Shown one piece after another: positions 63,165 through 64,000 of a stretch of 64,000 nucleotides of DNA; positions within the stretch are counted from its first letter, which is position 1; every line of letters begins with the position of its first letter. The stretch comes from Chromobacterium subtsugae (GTDB lineage: Bacteria > Pseudomonadota > Gammaproteobacteria > Burkholderiales > Chromobacteriaceae). Position numbers and translations under genes: made by a program. Where the stretch lies: contig NZ_JYKA01000007.1 in assembly GCF_001676875.1 (NCBI RefSeq), positions 62,001 to 126,000 on the forward strand. Direction: 5' to 3'. The notes below the pieces were generated by a model that saw only the letters and a program-made list of their open reading frames with translations, was not told where the DNA came from and made no database searches.

Positions 63165-64000
<836 letters not shown>

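Overview
The window looks like chromosomal DNA of a Chromobacterium-type betaproteobacterium (Neisseriales). This rests on GC-rich coding sequence with strong G/C third positions, a HutC-controlled hutIGUH operon, a KPC/Pen-like class A beta-lactamase, an OprD/ChiP-type porin with a chito-oligosaccharide ABC operon, and many genes of Neisseriales/Burkholderiales type (BPSS1780 family, VF530, DUF3141, RlhA). Genus is an inference; Aquitalea or Vogesella relatives are not excluded. No rRNA, tRNA, CRISPR array or intact insertion sequence was seen.

Layout. 1-0.43 kb: the 3' end of an AT-richer phage tail-collar gene, probably the edge of a prophage or tailocin. 0.5-8.1 kb: housekeeping genes (DMT permease, AlaX-like editing protein, GNAT, aromatic aminotransferase, membrane proteins), a questin-oxidase-like gene broken at a pentanucleotide repeat, a Tat-exported beta-lactamase and a secreted Cys-rich sulfatase-modifying-factor-like protein. 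8.2-14.7 kb: histidine utilisation (hutH, hutU, hutG, hutI, hutC) with a HutC-type operator. 14.8-19.4 kb: small metabolic genes, a truncated GST, and a secreted protein followed by a DUF2235/Tle-like hydrolase whose C-terminus resembles an XVIPCD secretion signal, a possible interbacterial effector/immunity pair. 19.4-23.8 kb: M3 peptidase, GNAT, RarD. 24.1-27.6 kb: a fused indolepyruvate ferredoxin oxidoreductase behind a promoter carrying a LiuR-like operator. 27.7-43 kb: many short envelope, stress and metabolic genes (lipoproteins, LysR/SDR pair, sirtuin, MazG-like, GST, DUF3141 PhaC-like protein, Spy/CpxP-like cluster, YkgJ, MAPEG). 43-48 kb: an extragenic repeat, a lipoprotein, RlhA and a chemoreceptor. 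48.2-55.4 kb: a six-gene operon for chito-oligosaccharide uptake and hydrolysis (porin, binding protein, two permeases, GH3 enzyme, UgpC-type ATPase). 55.4-58.1 kb: a cluster of four DnaA boxes, a second chemoreceptor and a B3/B4-domain protein. 58.3-62.4 kb: glycerol catabolism (glpD, glpF, glpK). 63.2-64 kb: the 5' part of pyruvate kinase.

Across the whole window lie seven parS-like palindromes (GTT[TC]CACGTG[AG]AAC), several of them inside genes, plus the four same-strand DnaA boxes at 55.5 kb. Together they suggest that the segment belongs to the origin-proximal, ParB-organised part of the chromosome. The strongest candidates for something undescribed are this parS/DnaA-box landscape, the XVIPCD-like lipase with its putative immunity partner, and the repeat-broken questin-oxidase-like gene.
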